DNA from: Legionella tucsonensis
GTDB taxonomy: Bacteria > Pseudomonadota > Gammaproteobacteria > Legionellales > Legionellaceae
Assembly (NCBI RefSeq): GCF_001468035.1
Contig: NZ_LNZA01000001.1
Location: forward strand, 827,020-891,019
Direction of reading: 5' to 3'
Length of the DNA: 64,000 bases
Positions 51,101 through 60,461 of the stretch are shown piece after piece (the stretch's first letter is position 1; every line of letters begins with the position of its first letter). The translations under genes were made by a program, and so were the position numbers. A model generated the notes under the pieces. That model worked only from the letters and a program-made list of their open reading frames with translations. It searched no databases and had not been told where the DNA came from.

Positions 51101-51304
51101 TTTTTTATCATGGTTGGCAATTAAGCGCAGTCTGTCACCTCCTGGAAGGAGGTATTCCATATCATAATGACCATACAATACTGCCCCTGCTTCATAGCTG
51201 AATGGGCTTCCTGTTATAGTGGGTAATTCTTGATGACTGAAAGGAGTAATAGTTAAGGGAACGATAATTTGTGTATGACCGTTCGTCGTTACAAAATAAG
51301 ACAT
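48182..51304 (-). CDS. 1040-residue protein with multiple hydrophobic segments (unknown)
   Basis: The N-terminal half (about 1-470) is soluble and mixed; the part after about 535 has repeated long hydrophobic segments (NPLIGTLALAAYAYGGGAVL, IAIIASLALGLGYGLTKV, VLALLTIPIIEVSALFV, LLQLIKNLLVLPLLDLLSF), suggesting membrane insertion. The C-terminal 80 residues are polar. No signal peptide, no known domain. The frame is open to 51379, but ATG 51304 has AAGGA eight bases upstream. Large proteins with internal hydrophobic blocks occur among Legionella effectors that target host membranes; this is a guess from architecture. Confidence 0.75.
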   Translation of the reverse strand: MSYFVTTNGHTQIIVPLTITPFSHQELPTITGSPFSYEAGAVLYGHYDMEYLLPGGDRLRLIANHDKKTVQFMLFTHQADLIQLMPGERLSSLVANIISKVHRYRIRSASYRQPLNPVQEQKLQLANECINSLKKLLKRERQLTSQDYKGHEELRKKVIEIIGHCSDQNRLLATSPLVSEGSLGSILYEAHKTAQHYTFNRVYSVSRQDQMDFSLVVKNHEAPQPHLVWDSELHIGHNSKDLDDALRVICNYYKLPSAANLSNAPANRFAQLAAFINKLWRDGHDWINYLAIDAKPEHKTEILKRLDGLTMTQITPYYRLQGLPQKGYPDLKKLITSLINSSYEPLLENNRKKAKKMISRLPAGSWVISANEQLILIRQENKIVQLRYFIHDELFYPLPEGQDLYTLGQISKRHLYLPERVSLRINAFISRVPRFFYKFYKIMHHFIIHNVMHDFFNHIHDTHIPKQDNFEKEKHKQYTKVRNSLILALENKGLLANGQTLEEFIKEQISNSPYVIARPNHPPSPPTYDNPFHRILGIIRHIASFFIDVSEQNPLIGTLALAAYAYGGGAVLAPELLKSILTKLQLHGLIAGIEPTQKLAHWMSHGTISEAISASMTYWQSVHAGGNLDKFFVEAFNILKEDPAEIAIIASLALGLGYGLTKVIPSLGREMGDFPYTNYAALGGKGGAAIYDTIMHPGDDWLLGTCKWLCKSFITLGKLCIAPFFEGYYYGFSDGFIRGWQKSGLLARNISKQTFVTCADFVLALLTIPIIEVSALFVHVPFRGITNLLTKTLAILGNISDIGELLLFFSTRPRSHNLIANFRLSPLYGFTWPFGHFSNHQALNLCINGVRALGIPLLQLIKNLLVLPLLDLLSFSTRVGLTILDPISRLLIYTLGSVICSVGTVWDNSFGLLFATSAKGATTICNWIDNQGSILKNTLLSFIESQRGHLYHWAFARDDLKLHTALDDMEYYAKDPRRYELIPHSSSHCLLQTLLNNDSASQAAYKSHSPTSHHQALFTEKSSKSNAKVSFQKEPISYSI

Positions 51305-51440
51305 AGGAACCATCCTTTGTTCACATACTGCACAGGATACTTGGTTTTTTAGGGAAATATCAAGTAGGAACAGATACAAACCTGGAAATTTTATAACGTC
51401 ACTGATAAAATGTTTTAAAAATAAACAGGAATCTATTTTA

Positions 51441-52328
51441 ATGACTAGTTATTGTGGTTATATTGCTTTAGTTGGTAGACCTAATGTAGGTAAATCAACC
51501 CTCCTTAATTGTATTGTGCAGCAAAAAGTGAGCATAACCTCCAGAAAACCACAAACAACCCGACACAGTATTTTAGGTATACGTACTGAAGGTGATTACC
51601 AGTTTGTTTATGTGGATACCCCTGGAATTCACCAAGGAAATAAAAAAGCAATGAACCGCATGATGAATAAAACTGCCATTAGCGTATTGCGTGATGTTGA
51701 TGTGATTGCTTTTTTGGTTGATGGAACTCATTGGCAAGAAGAAGATGAGTACGTTTTGAATTTAGTAAAACAAGCCAAAGTACCTAGTATTTTGGTAATC
51801 AATAAAGTAGATAAAATTGATGATAAAGCTCAGTTGTTACCTTGGATAGAGCAAATAAGTCAAAAACATGAATTTAATGCAATTATTCCTATATCGGCAA
51901 AAACAGGAGTACAGGTCGATGAATTGCAAGAAAAATTACAGAATTATTTGCCTGAGGGACCCCATTTATTTCCAGATGATCAGTTAACCGATCGACCTAT
52001 AAAATTTTTATGTGCAGAATTATTGCGTGAAAAAATTTTCCGCTTTTGCGGACAAGAATTGCCTTATTCTGTTACTGTAGATATTGAGTCATTTAAAGAT
52101 GAAGGCACGCTTGTGCGTATTCATGCATTGATTCTTGTGGATAAAGACAATCATAAACGAATGATTATTGGTGATAAAGGACAAAAATTAAAGGAAATGG
52201 CAACAAATGCTCGAATAGACATGGAAAAACTGTTGGGTAAGAAAGTATTCTTGCAGTGCTGGTGTAAGGTAAAATCCGGCTGGTCAGATGACGAGCGTAT
52301 ATTAAAACAATTAGGCTATGACCATTAG
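51441..52328 (+). CDS. era: GTPase Era
   Basis: Era binds 16S rRNA and assists 30S assembly. The 295-residue protein has G1 GRPNVGKSTL, G3 DTPGIH, G4 NKVDK, and a C-terminal KH domain with MIIGDKGQKLKEMATNARIDME. It overlaps recO by 11 bp. An rnc gene, often adjacent, is absent from this window. Confidence 0.97.
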   Translation: MTSYCGYIALVGRPNVGKSTLLNCIVQQKVSITSRKPQTTRHSILGIRTEGDYQFVYVDTPGIHQGNKKAMNRMMNKTAISVLRDVDVIAFLVDGTHWQEEDEYVLNLVKQAKVPSILVINKVDKIDDKAQLLPWIEQISQKHEFNAIIPISAKTGVQVDELQEKLQNYLPEGPHLFPDDQLTDRPIKFLCAELLREKIFRFCGQELPYSVTVDIESFKDEGTLVRIHALILVDKDNHKRMIIGDKGQKLKEMATNARIDMEKLLGKKVFLQCWCKVKSGWSDDERILKQLGYDH

Positions 52329-53010
52329 GACAGTAGAGGCTTGGGTTTTACACAAGAAATGGTCTGGAGACACGAGCGCTCGTGTCAGTTTTTTTACGCG
52401 TGAGTTAGGGGTGATTCAATGTCTTTCCAAAGGCGGCCGCACGCCTAAAAAGCAAGCTCTTTTACAACCTTTTACTCCTTTGTGGGTAAATCTTACTGAA
52501 CGCCATGAGCGATATTATGCGCAATCTATGGAAAGTATTGTGCCCACACTTCAACTTACAGGCGCCTCTCTTTTTGCGGGTTTATATATCAATGAAATTC
52601 TTTATTATGCACTAAGCCCCAATTATCCTGATGCGATATTATTTGATGCTTATTTGTTTACTTTAAATAACCTTACATCAGCAAAAAAACGATTAGTGAT
52701 AGAAGCTTCATTAAGGCGTTTTGAGTGGACTTTACTCCATGCATGCGGCTATTCCTTTTCATTAACACACGAAGCAAGAACTGCAAATCTGATTGTTGCT
52801 GACTCTTGTTATCAGTTTGTTGCAGGTGAAGGCTTTATTCTAAATAGCAGGGGAATTCCTGGTGCACATATTCTTGCTTTAGCACAAGATAATTTAAATG
52901 AAGCTCCTTATCTTAAATCAGCAAAAATAATTATGCGTCAAGCAGTTGATCATCTTCTAGGAGGGCGTGAGATTAAGACAAGGACTTTATATTGTGCAGA
53001 AATAAAATAG
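52318..53010 (+). CDS. recO: DNA repair protein RecO
   Basis: RecO anneals DNA and loads RecA with RecR. The 230-residue protein has the OB-fold N-terminus (EAWVLHKKWSGDTSARVSFF) with LGVIQCLSKGGRT, and the helical C-terminal domain ending LLGGREIKTR. Position after era supports it. Confidence 0.93.
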   Translation: MTIRTVEAWVLHKKWSGDTSARVSFFTRELGVIQCLSKGGRTPKKQALLQPFTPLWVNLTERHERYYAQSMESIVPTLQLTGASLFAGLYINEILYYALSPNYPDAILFDAYLFTLNNLTSAKKRLVIEASLRRFEWTLLHACGYSFSLTHEARTANLIVADSCYQFVAGEGFILNSRGIPGAHILALAQDNLNEAPYLKSAKIIMRQAVDHLLGGREIKTRTLYCAEIK

Positions 53011-53210
53011 TATCTGCAATAAATTTTACTATTTCGTCTAAATTCAAGCAAATTATTAACTCCCCAAAACAGTTTAAGGTCGGATCTAGGGTAAATGAAA
53101 TTTTGGGATTTTGCTGTTCTTAACATGCACAACGCATATATATGTTTTCAAGCAACTTGAGTTTAGGTCATGATGGACTTTATACTCTTTATTTTATTGT
53201 AAGGTGTAAA

Positions 53211-53957
53211 ATGAATAAGCCAATACTATTGGGTGTTAATATTGATCATATAGCTACCGTACGCCAGGCAAGAGGCACCCGCTATCCTGATCCTGTTCAG
53301 GCTGCAATGGATGCGGAAGAAGCAGGAGCTGACGGCATTACTTTGCATATGAGAGAAGATTTACGACATATCCAGGCTCGTGATGTACGTTTGATGAAAC
53401 AAATATTACAAACGCGAATGAATCTTGAGTTGGCGGTTACCGATGCGATGCTGGATTTTGCAGAAGAAATAGGACCCGAGCATGCGTGTTTAGTTCCGGA
53501 AAAACGTGAAGAATTAACTACTGAAGGTGGCCTGGATGTGATAACACACCAGAAAGCGGTAGAGCATGCAATAAGGCGTTTGCAGGCTATGGGAAGTGAA
53601 GTTTCTTTATTTATTGACCCAGATCATGAACAGATTAAAGCTGCTGCGGATATAGGTGCACCTGTAATTGAATTGCATACAGGATGTTATGCTGATGCTA
53701 CCAATGTCGAACAGCAACAACATGAATTGGCACGGATAAAACATGCCGCAGAATACGCAGCGAGTTTAAGTTTAATTGTCAATGCTGGTCATGGCCTTAA
53801 TTATCATAATGTACAATCTATAGCGTCTATAAAAGAATTACATGAACTTAACATAGGCCATGCGATTATTGCCCGAGCCTTATTCTGCGGTATGAAAGAG
53901 GCAGTAAGACACATGCGTCAACTAATGCAGGAAGCAAGACTTTATGTCAACATCTGA
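53211..53957 (+). CDS. pdxJ: pyridoxine 5'-phosphate synthase
   Basis: PdxJ condenses DXP and amino-acetone phosphate to PNP in vitamin B6 synthesis. The 248-residue TIM barrel has [31 protein letters not shown] and the late [11 protein letters not shown]. The start ATG 53211 is preceded by AAGG; the longer frame from 53142 is rejected. It overlaps korA by 14 bp. Confidence 0.97.
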   Translation: MNKPILLGVNIDHIATVRQARGTRYPDPVQAAMDAEEAGADGITLHMREDLRHIQARDVRLMKQILQTRMNLELAVTDAMLDFAEEIGPEHACLVPEKREELTTEGGLDVITHQKAVEHAIRRLQAMGSEVSLFIDPDHEQIKAAADIGAPVIELHTGCYADATNVEQQQHELARIKHAAEYAASLSLIVNAGHGLNYHNVQSIASIKELHELNIGHAIIARALFCGMKEAVRHMRQLMQEARLYVNI

Positions 53958-55761
53958 CGTGATTGTTATTCGTATTACTGGAGACTCAGGAGACGGTGTA
54001 CAATTGGTGGGTGAGCAACTCACTATTAGTGCAGCACTTACTGGTCGTGATGTACGTACTTTACCCGATTTTCCAGCAGAAATTCGGGCTCCAGCAGGTA
54101 CAGTAGCTGGGGTTTCTGGTTTTCAACTGGCGATGGCTGAGCATGCAATTTTTACCGCAGGTGAATCACTGGATGTGCTGGTTGCTTTAAATCCTGCAGC
54201 ATTAAAAAATTCCTTACACCATCTAAATCAAGGTGGTTTGTTAATTATTAATGAAGACAGTTATCAGGAGAAAGATTGGCAAAAGGCAGGAATGGACAAG
54301 AGCTTTCTCGATAATTGCGCCGAGCATTACCAAATTGTTTCATTTCCTTTAATTACCCAAACATTGCAAGCAGTATCTTCACTTGAATTGACTAAACCTC
54401 AAGCTACTAAGACCAAAAATTTTTATATTTTGGGTCTGGTACTCTGGTTATTTGACTTGTCTACTGCAGCATGTGAAGCGTTTATTGCTAAAAAATTCAA
54501 AGAGAATGCTGTTGTTGCCAAAGCCAATAAATTGGCATTATTAGCTGGATACAATTATGCCATGACTTTAGAGTTGACGCGCCGTGATTATATGTTAGGC
54601 GAGGTTAATCGTGATGTAGGAGAGTATCGACAAATTACAGGTGTAGAAGCAGTAGGTTTAGCACTTGCTACTTTGGCTACTTCAATACAAATACCTATGT
54701 TGGTTTCGGGCTATCCGATTACTCCCTCCTCAGCGATACTGCATGAATGTGCACGCTTATCTGATTTTGGAGTGCAATTACTCCAAGCCGAAGATGAAAT
54801 TGCAGCAATTTGTGCCTGTATTGGAGCTGCATATGGAGGAAGATTGGCTTTAACTACAACCTCAGGACCAGGGCTGGATCTAAAAAGTGAAAGTCTTGGT
54901 CTGGCAGTAGTAGCTGAATTACCTTTAGTTTTACTTGATGTTCAACGCGCTGGAGCCTCCACAGGATTACCAACAAAAACAAGCCAAAGTGATTTACGTC
55001 AGGCACTTTATGGACGCCATGGCGAAGCACCATTGCCTGTATTAGCAGCACAATCTGCTGCAGATTGCTTTAATACCGTTTTAGAAGCATTTTATTTGGC
55101 TGTTAAATATATGACCCCAGTGATTGTTTTGCTGGATGCTTATCTCGCAAATGCTGCAGAACCTTGGAAGATACCCGAAATAAGCACTTTAAAATTACCG
55201 CAAATTGAATTTAACCGTTTTCCAAAACCATTTACTCGTGACGCGCTTTTAAGTCGAAGTTGGAACAGGCCAGGCACTCCAGGGTATATTCATCAATTAG
55301 GGGGGTTAGAAAAGCAAGGCGAAGACGGTCGTGTAAGCTATGATGCTGAAAATCATCAAAAAATGGTTCACCTGCGTCAGCAAAAAATCGATGGAATTGC
55401 ACGAGAATATGAACCTTTACTCATTGAAGGTGATGCGAATGCGTCAATCGTTTTAATTGGCTGGGGAAGTACTTATGGCAGCTTAAAATCGGCAGTTTTG
55501 CAATGCTTGGGACAAGGATTAGCACTTGCTTATGTGCATTTACGTCATTTACATCCTTTACCAAATGATTTAGGAACTGTTTTAAAAAAATACGATAGAG
55601 TATTGGTTGCAGAATTAAATTCAGGACAATTATGCCAAATTATTCGTGCCAGCTATTTGGTTGATGCACAGGTGATTGGCCAATCGAATGGTCAGCCTTT
55701 TACTGTCAGTCATCTGGTAAATACTATTAAAGCGGAAGCCAATTATGAACAACAATTATAA
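53944..55761 (+). CDS. korA: 2-oxoacid:ferredoxin oxidoreductase, fused gamma-alpha subunit
   Basis: The 605-residue protein joins a gamma domain (about 1-190, with [14 protein letters not shown]) to an alpha domain (from about 220, with [14 protein letters not shown] and [13 protein letters not shown]). With the beta subunit downstream it oxidises a 2-oxoacid, most likely 2-oxoglutarate, and passes electrons to ferredoxin. Substrate is inferred from the family arrangement. Overlaps pdxJ and korB, so vitamin B6 and this enzyme share a transcript. Confidence 0.88.
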   Translation: MSTSDVIVIRITGDSGDGVQLVGEQLTISAALTGRDVRTLPDFPAEIRAPAGTVAGVSGFQLAMAEHAIFTAGESLDVLVALNPAALKNSLHHLNQGGLLIINEDSYQEKDWQKAGMDKSFLDNCAEHYQIVSFPLITQTLQAVSSLELTKPQATKTKNFYILGLVLWLFDLSTAACEAFIAKKFKENAVVAKANKLALLAGYNYAMTLELTRRDYMLGEVNRDVGEYRQITGVEAVGLALATLATSIQIPMLVSGYPITPSSAILHECARLSDFGVQLLQAEDEIAAICACIGAAYGGRLALTTTSGPGLDLKSESLGLAVVAELPLVLLDVQRAGASTGLPTKTSQSDLRQALYGRHGEAPLPVLAAQSAADCFNTVLEAFYLAVKYMTPVIVLLDAYLANAAEPWKIPEISTLKLPQIEFNRFPKPFTRDALLSRSWNRPGTPGYIHQLGGLEKQGEDGRVSYDAENHQKMVHLRQQKIDGIAREYEPLLIEGDANASIVLIGWGSTYGSLKSAVLQCLGQGLALAYVHLRHLHPLPNDLGTVLKKYDRVLVAELNSGQLCQIIRASYLVDAQVIGQSNGQPFTVSHLVNTIKAEANYEQQL

Positions 55762-56713
55762 GCGCGAAGATTTTGCTAATGCTAATGAAGTTCGCTGGTG
55801 CCCTGGGTGTGGTGATTATGCCATTTTGATGGCACTACAAAAAATGTTGCCTGATTTGGGACTACCCCCAGAACAGCATGTTTTTATTTCCGGAATAGGT
55901 TGTGCTGGACGATTGCCTTATTATATGAATACTTATGGTTTTCATACCATTCATGGTCGAGCTACCGCAGTTGCTATGGGTTTAAAAGCGCTTCGTGAGG
56001 ATCTGTGTGTTTGGGTAATTACTGGAGATGGTGATGCTTTAAGCATTGGCGGTAATCATCTGATTCATATTTTGCGTCGTAATGTGAATGTTAATATTTT
56101 GTTATTTAATAATCAGGTATATGGTTTAACTAAAGGACAATTTTCACCAACCTCACAAAAAGGTCAAGTGACAAAAACATCTCCCAAGGGAGTGGCTAAT
56201 GAACCTGTGAATCCACTTACTTTAGCTTTAGCCGCAGGTGCGAGCTTTGTAGCTCGGGCTGTAGACAAAGATCCTGTTCATTTGGCAACTATATTAAAGA
56301 AAGCGCAAGAACATCAAGGTTGTTCTTTTGTAGAAATTTATCAGGATTGTAATATTTTTAACCATGGTGCCTTTGATGAGTTTGCACTTAAAAGTAATCG
56401 CGCTGAGAATACAGTGATATTGGAAGAAGGCCAACCTTTACTCTTCGGTACACGAAAAGAGAGTGCATTGCACCTAAGAGAAGAGCACTTCATCAGTGTT
56501 TCAGCAGAAGAAAAAGATATTTATCGTCATAACACAAGTGACTTTGTTGCTGCGATGCGTCTTGCATCCATATCATTTCCTGCATATCCAGTTCCTTTGG
56601 GTGTTTACTATCAAAAAACTCGGGATTTGTTTGCTTTACCAGAAGAGGTAAAAAAGACTGTACATGACTTACCTGAGTTATTCAGGGCAAAAGCTACTTG
56701 GCAACAAAGTTAA
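55745..56713 (+). CDS. korB: 2-oxoacid:ferredoxin oxidoreductase beta subunit
   Basis: The 322-residue subunit has the cofactor motifs WCPGCGDYAIL and the thiamine-pyrophosphate site GDGDALSIGGNH, followed by NNQVYGLTKGQ. The iron-sulfur cysteines (WCPGC, GIGCAGR, YQDCNIF) are present. Overlaps korA by 17 bp. Confidence 0.92.
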   Translation: MNNNYKREDFANANEVRWCPGCGDYAILMALQKMLPDLGLPPEQHVFISGIGCAGRLPYYMNTYGFHTIHGRATAVAMGLKALREDLCVWVITGDGDALSIGGNHLIHILRRNVNVNILLFNNQVYGLTKGQFSPTSQKGQVTKTSPKGVANEPVNPLTLALAAGASFVARAVDKDPVHLATILKKAQEHQGCSFVEIYQDCNIFNHGAFDEFALKSNRAENTVILEEGQPLLFGTRKESALHLREEHFISVSAEEKDIYRHNTSDFVAAMRLASISFPAYPVPLGVYYQKTRDLFALPEEVKKTVHDLPELFRAKATWQQS

Positions 56714-56756
56714 TTATAGTGCTCAGCTCCTATCAAGGAACGGCGTGCATCTTACA

Positions 56757-56815
56757 GGAAAATTTTTTTAACACTCCCATACTAATGTATGCCGCGTTGC
56801 GTAGAAAAATTTCTC
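56757..56815. repeat. short palindromic element with CATAC/GTATG core
   Basis: GGAAAATTTTTTTAACACTC pairs imperfectly with GTTGCGTAGAAAAATTTCTC around the core CATACTAATGTATG. Same architecture as the 130-bp palindromes but shorter arms. Confidence 0.5.
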
Positions 56816-56881
56816 GCGATCTACCGATCTACCCCTTACCCTCCAAATCCTGTAGGCATTATTGATTGTTCAGAGAGCAGT

Positions 56882-56965
56882 CCTGGCTTGGGTGAAGCGT
56901 AGCGAAACCTTGGGTTTAAAGAGTGATTTATTTCTCGAGTTTCGCTGTGCTTCATCATGGCTACA
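56882..56965. repeat. CCTGGGTGAAG-type hairpin repeat, degenerate full copy
   Basis: CTTGGGTGAAGCGTAGCGAA then ACCTTGGGTTT pairs with CTCGAGTTTCGCTGTGCTTC then ATCATGGCTA. Weaker than the copy at 12455 but the same layout. Confidence 0.55.
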
Positions 56966-57045
56966 ATTCTGGGTGGAAAATTAGATTTGAACTCAGGCTG
57001 GGGAACTAAATATAGTTTTTTAGGTGACTCAGGGTGAGCGCTTAT

Positions 57046-57079
57046 CAAAAAAAATCCCGGCAATAAACCAACCGGGATT
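57046..57079 (-). terminator. intrinsic terminator of the Bax-inhibitor gene
   Basis: On the minus strand AATCCCGG, an 11-nt loop and CCGGGATT are followed by a run of T, a classical Rho-independent terminator 22 bp past the stop at 57101. This is the clearest intrinsic terminator in the window. Confidence 0.9.
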
Positions 57080-57100
57080 CAGGTAGAGGAGAACAACAAA

Positions 57101-57775
57101 CTAGTCGCGGCCTGAAAACGCACTTAATATGTTAAGCAAGCTGACGAACAAGTTATAAATTGATACAAAAAGTCCTACCGTAGCTGAGATATAATTTGTT
57201 TCACCTTCATGGATAATTGCACTTGTTTGCATGAGAATTAATCCTGAAGAAATAAGTATAAAAGCAGCTGAAATAGCTAATTGTAGCGCAGGTATATGAA
57301 TGAAAATTCCTGCTATCATGGCCAGTAAAGCGACCATAACACCAACAAAAAGAAATCCGCCTAGGAAGCTAAAGTCTTTTTTGGTTGTTAATGCATAACC
57401 TGATAAGGCAAAGAAAATGATCCCAGTACCGCCTAAAGCAGTTGCAATTAATTGCGGGCCGTTAGTAAAGTGACTGATATAGAAGCTAAGCACAGGGCCT
57501 AAGGTATAACCTAAGAATCCAGTGAATGCAAAAACGCTGACTAATCCCCAGACACTGTTTCTTAACGCTTGTGTTAAAAACATTAAACCATAAACACCAA
57601 CTATCATAAGAAGAGGGTTCATGGGGCGTGCGCCGCTTGTAAGAGATAATACTGCCATAAATGCACTGAACAAAAATGTCATGCTCAGTAATAGATAAGT
57701 ATTACGCAGTACTTTATTACTTGAAAGCACTGACTCATTACGTCGCGTAAGTATGGTGACATCATTTCGGTTCAT
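57101..57775 (-). CDS. Bax inhibitor-1/YccA family membrane protein
   Basis: The 224-residue protein has seven membrane segments and the family motifs LRNTYLLLSMTFLFSA, VFAFTGFLGYTLGPVL and TNYISATVGLFVSIYNLF. Bacterial members include YccA, an FtsH modulator, and pH-dependent calcium-leak proteins; which applies is unknown. The promoter region is shared with a divergent amidase gene. Confidence 0.9.
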   Translation of the reverse strand: MNRNDVTILTRRNESVLSSNKVLRNTYLLLSMTFLFSAFMAVLSLTSGARPMNPLLMIVGVYGLMFLTQALRNSVWGLVSVFAFTGFLGYTLGPVLSFYISHFTNGPQLIATALGGTGIIFFALSGYALTTKKDFSFLGGFLFVGVMVALLAMIAGIFIHIPALQLAISAAFILISSGLILMQTSAIIHEGETNYISATVGLFVSIYNLFVSLLNILSAFSGRD

Positions 57776-57883
57776 TGTTTAGAGCTCCTTTGTATTTATA
57801 ATCTCAGTCTAGCATATCTATGGGCTAGTTGCCTATATTTCAAGTTTTAAACAAATTATTTTTGTTTTGATGTTCTACACTAC

Positions 57884-57897
57884 ACTACTATAGTAGT
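57884..57897. promoter_or_regulatory. 14-bp perfect palindrome between divergent genes
   Basis: ACTACTATAGTAGT lies in the 205-bp gap between the Bax-inhibitor gene and the amidase gene, within the motif CTACACTACACTACTA. It is a plausible operator for a dimeric regulator or part of an AT-rich promoter; no more can be said. Confidence 0.35.
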
Positions 57898-57980
57898 ATT
57901 ATAAATAATTTTTGAATAGTGTCCGTAGCTCAGGGTATGCAAAAAATTTTGACATTTTCTCACATAGTGTAGGATTTATT

Positions 57981-58790
57981 ATGGCACGAGCAGCTTTGAT
58001 ACAAATGATTTCCTCAGCAAAAGTTACAGATAATTTACAGCAAGTAGAACAATTAATGATCCAAGCTCGTGAAGAGCAAGCAGATATTGTGCTTTTGCCT
58101 GAAAATTTTGCATACATGGGACTTAAAGAAATAGATAAATTACAGATTGGCGAGATATATGGTGTAGGTTCAATACAACAAAAAATAAGCCAATTAGCAA
58201 AAAAATTAGGCATATGGGTAATCGCCGGAACTATTCCTCTGAAAAGCACCACTTCCAAGGTACGCGCCAGTTGTCTGGTTTATGATGATCAAGGGAAATG
58301 TGCGGCCCGTTACGATAAAATTCATTTATTTGATGTAAATGTTTCGTCAAAAGAAGCATATCAAGAATCAATGTCTGTTGAGTGTGGGCATGATCTGGCT
58401 GTTGTAGATACCCCAGTTGGGAAAGTAGGATTAACAGTTTGTTATGATTTACGTTTTTCAGAACTTTATCAACAACTTATGTTGCAAGGGGCACAGTTGT
58501 TTACAGTTCCTTCCGCATTTACGGCTGTGACAGGCCTTGCTCATTGGGAAGTATTATTACGAGCGAGAGCCATTGAAAATCTATGTTATGTTTTGGCGGC
58601 AAATCAGGGTGGTGAGCATGAAAATGGACGTACTACTTTTGGTCATAGCATGATTGTTGATCCTTGGGGAAAAATACTGACACAAAAAGAGACGGGTTCC
58701 GGAGTAGTAATAGCAGATATTGATTTACAAAGTCAGCAGGAATTACGCCGAAGTTTCCCCTGTTTGGAACATCATGTATTAAACTTATAA
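57981..58790 (+). CDS. carbon-nitrogen hydrolase (Nit-type amidase)
   Basis: The 269-residue nitrilase-fold protein shows the catalytic Glu in LLPENFAYMG, Lys in RYDKIHLFD and Cys in LTVCYDLRF. Close family members (Nit1/YbeM type) hydrolyse deaminated glutathione as metabolite repair; I infer this as the most likely role. The ATG at 57981 has AGGA upstream; the frame start 57912 is rejected. Followed 67 bp later by tldD. Confidence 0.88.
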   Translation: MARAALIQMISSAKVTDNLQQVEQLMIQAREEQADIVLLPENFAYMGLKEIDKLQIGEIYGVGSIQQKISQLAKKLGIWVIAGTIPLKSTTSKVRASCLVYDDQGKCAARYDKIHLFDVNVSSKEAYQESMSVECGHDLAVVDTPVGKVGLTVCYDLRFSELYQQLMLQGAQLFTVPSAFTAVTGLAHWEVLLRARAIENLCYVLAANQGGEHENGRTTFGHSMIVDPWGKILTQKETGSGVVIADIDLQSQQELRRSFPCLEHHVLNL

Positions 58791-58857
58791 GTAGAATACT
58801 AATTTCTTGATATAACAAACCAACAATATTGTTTTATTTATTTATAAAGGTAATTAA

Positions 58858-60300
58858 ATGACAGAGGCTCTTACAACCGCAAAAAAAATTTTATTAGCTC
58901 CTGCAGCGCTGGACGAAACAGGTATAGAAAAATTATTTAAAACCATGATGAATCGCCATATTGACGATGCAGATCTTTATTTTCAAAGCTGCAGTTATGA
59001 ATCATGGTATTTGGAAGATTCAGTAGTGAAAAGTGGTAGCTATTCTTTAGATAGAGGGGTAGGTATACGCGCTGTCAGTGGTGATAAAACAGGTTTTGCC
59101 TATTGCGATGATATTTTACTGCCCTCAATGTTACGGGCAGCTGATGCAGCTCGCTCTATTGCACTTACCGGATCTAAACCAATTCAATCCATCCAAGTAA
59201 AAGGAGCAGCCGTAAGTCGTTATCAAGGTTTAAATCCTATTGAAGGGATGGGTAAGCAGGAAAAAATTGCTTTATTAGAAGCAATTGATAAAGAAGCGCG
59301 CAGTATCGATCCTCGAGTGACACAAGTTAATGCGTCCTTAAGTGGTTGTTATGAGGTTGTAATGGTAGCTGGAATGCATGGACAGATGATTGCTGATGTA
59401 AGACCTTTAGTGAGCATTAATGTCAGTGTTATTGTAGAAGATAAGAGTGGAAGAAGGGAATCTGCTCGTTCTGGCGGCGGTGGTCGGGTACCTTATTCTT
59501 ATTTTTACGAAAAGGAAAATGCCTTAAGCTATGCGCGTGAGGCAGTACGTGAAGCTCTGATTAATCTGGAGGCACTACCTGCTCCAGCAGGGACGATGCC
59601 TGTTGTTCTTGGTCCAGGCTGGCCAGGTGTTTTATTGCATGAAGCAGTAGGACATGGCTTGGAAGGGGATTTTAATCGCAAGGGTTTATCTGCTTTTTCT
59701 GGACGTATTGGACAACACGTCGCAGCACGTGGTGTTACGGTGGTTGATGATGGTACTTTGAAAGACAGACGCGGCTCCTTAACAATTGATGATGAAGGGA
59801 CTCCCTCACAATGCACTACCTTGATTGATAACGGTGTTTTGGTGAATTACATGCAAGATAAACTGAATGCCAAATTGATGGGGATGCAATCTACAGGTAA
59901 TTGTCGCCGTGAATCTTATGCACATGTACCCATGCCCAGGATGACTAATACGTACATGTTAGCTGGACAACATGATCCAGAAGAAATTATTCGTTCAGTG
60001 CAACGCGGCTTATATGCAGTCAATTTTGGTGGTGGACAGGTTGATATCACCTCCGGTCAGTTTGTATTTTCAGCCAGCGAAGCTTATCTTATTGAAAATG
60101 GAAAAATTACTGCGCCAGTCAAAGGGGCAACACTTATTGGGAATGGGCCTGATGTAATGAAAAAAATCAGTATGATTGGAAATGACCTGGGATTGGATCG
60201 AGGAATTGGTGTTTGTGGAAAAGATGGGCAATCAGTTCCGGTTGGAGTGGGGCAGCCTACTTTAAAAATAGATGCTTTGACAGTAGGTGGAACAAGTTAG
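58858..60300 (+). CDS. tldD: TldD, metalloprotease subunit
   Basis: TldD with TldE (PmbA) forms a zinc protease acting on small peptides and unfolded proteins. The 480-residue protein has the zinc motif [12 protein letters not shown] and the C-terminal segments [15 protein letters not shown] and [17 protein letters not shown]. The partner gene is not in the window. Confidence 0.95.
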   Translation: MTEALTTAKKILLAPAALDETGIEKLFKTMMNRHIDDADLYFQSCSYESWYLEDSVVKSGSYSLDRGVGIRAVSGDKTGFAYCDDILLPSMLRAADAARSIALTGSKPIQSIQVKGAAVSRYQGLNPIEGMGKQEKIALLEAIDKEARSIDPRVTQVNASLSGCYEVVMVAGMHGQMIADVRPLVSINVSVIVEDKSGRRESARSGGGGRVPYSYFYEKENALSYAREAVREALINLEALPAPAGTMPVVLGPGWPGVLLHEAVGHGLEGDFNRKGLSAFSGRIGQHVAARGVTVVDDGTLKDRRGSLTIDDEGTPSQCTTLIDNGVLVNYMQDKLNAKLMGMQSTGNCRRESYAHVPMPRMTNTYMLAGQHDPEEIIRSVQRGLYAVNFGGGQVDITSGQFVFSASEAYLIENGKITAPVKGATLIGNGPDVMKKISMIGNDLGLDRGIGVCGKDGQSVPVGVGQPTLKIDALTVGGTS

Positions 60301-60315
60301 AATAAGACATTGAAA

Positions 60316-60344
60316 TGTAGCCTGAAATTTACTTTGAGGCTACA
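60316..60344 (+). terminator. hairpin after tldD
   Basis: TGTAGCCT (60316-60323) and AGGCTACA (60337-60344) form a perfect 8-bp stem with a 13-nt loop, followed by CTTAATATTTTA, 16 bp past the tldD stop. Confidence 0.65.
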
Positions 60345-60461
60345 CTTAATATTTTACTTATTCTTCGCATTACGGATTACTGCATTTACTCCTTCAAAAC
60401 AACAGGAATTTTACCGCTGATGGAGTTGTTGGGTTAAGTGTACAACTCCTCATAGCTATGT

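Larger units (their letters stand above)
56714..57100. other. intergenic repeat region after korB
   Basis: This 387-bp gap between convergent genes holds a palindromic element (56757-56815), a CCTGGGTGAAG repeat (56882-56965) and an intrinsic terminator (57046-57079). A 75-residue minus-strand frame crossing the repeats is not credible as a gene. Confidence 0.65.

Noticed and set aside
56836-57063. 75-residue minus-strand frame
   Set aside because: It spans a CCTGGG repeat and the intrinsic terminator of the adjacent gene, so it cannot be a normal gene.
57917-57940. tRNA-like 5' sequence (GTCCGTAGCTCAGG)
   Set aside because: No anticodon arm, T arm or matching acceptor strand follows; the resemblance is chance.
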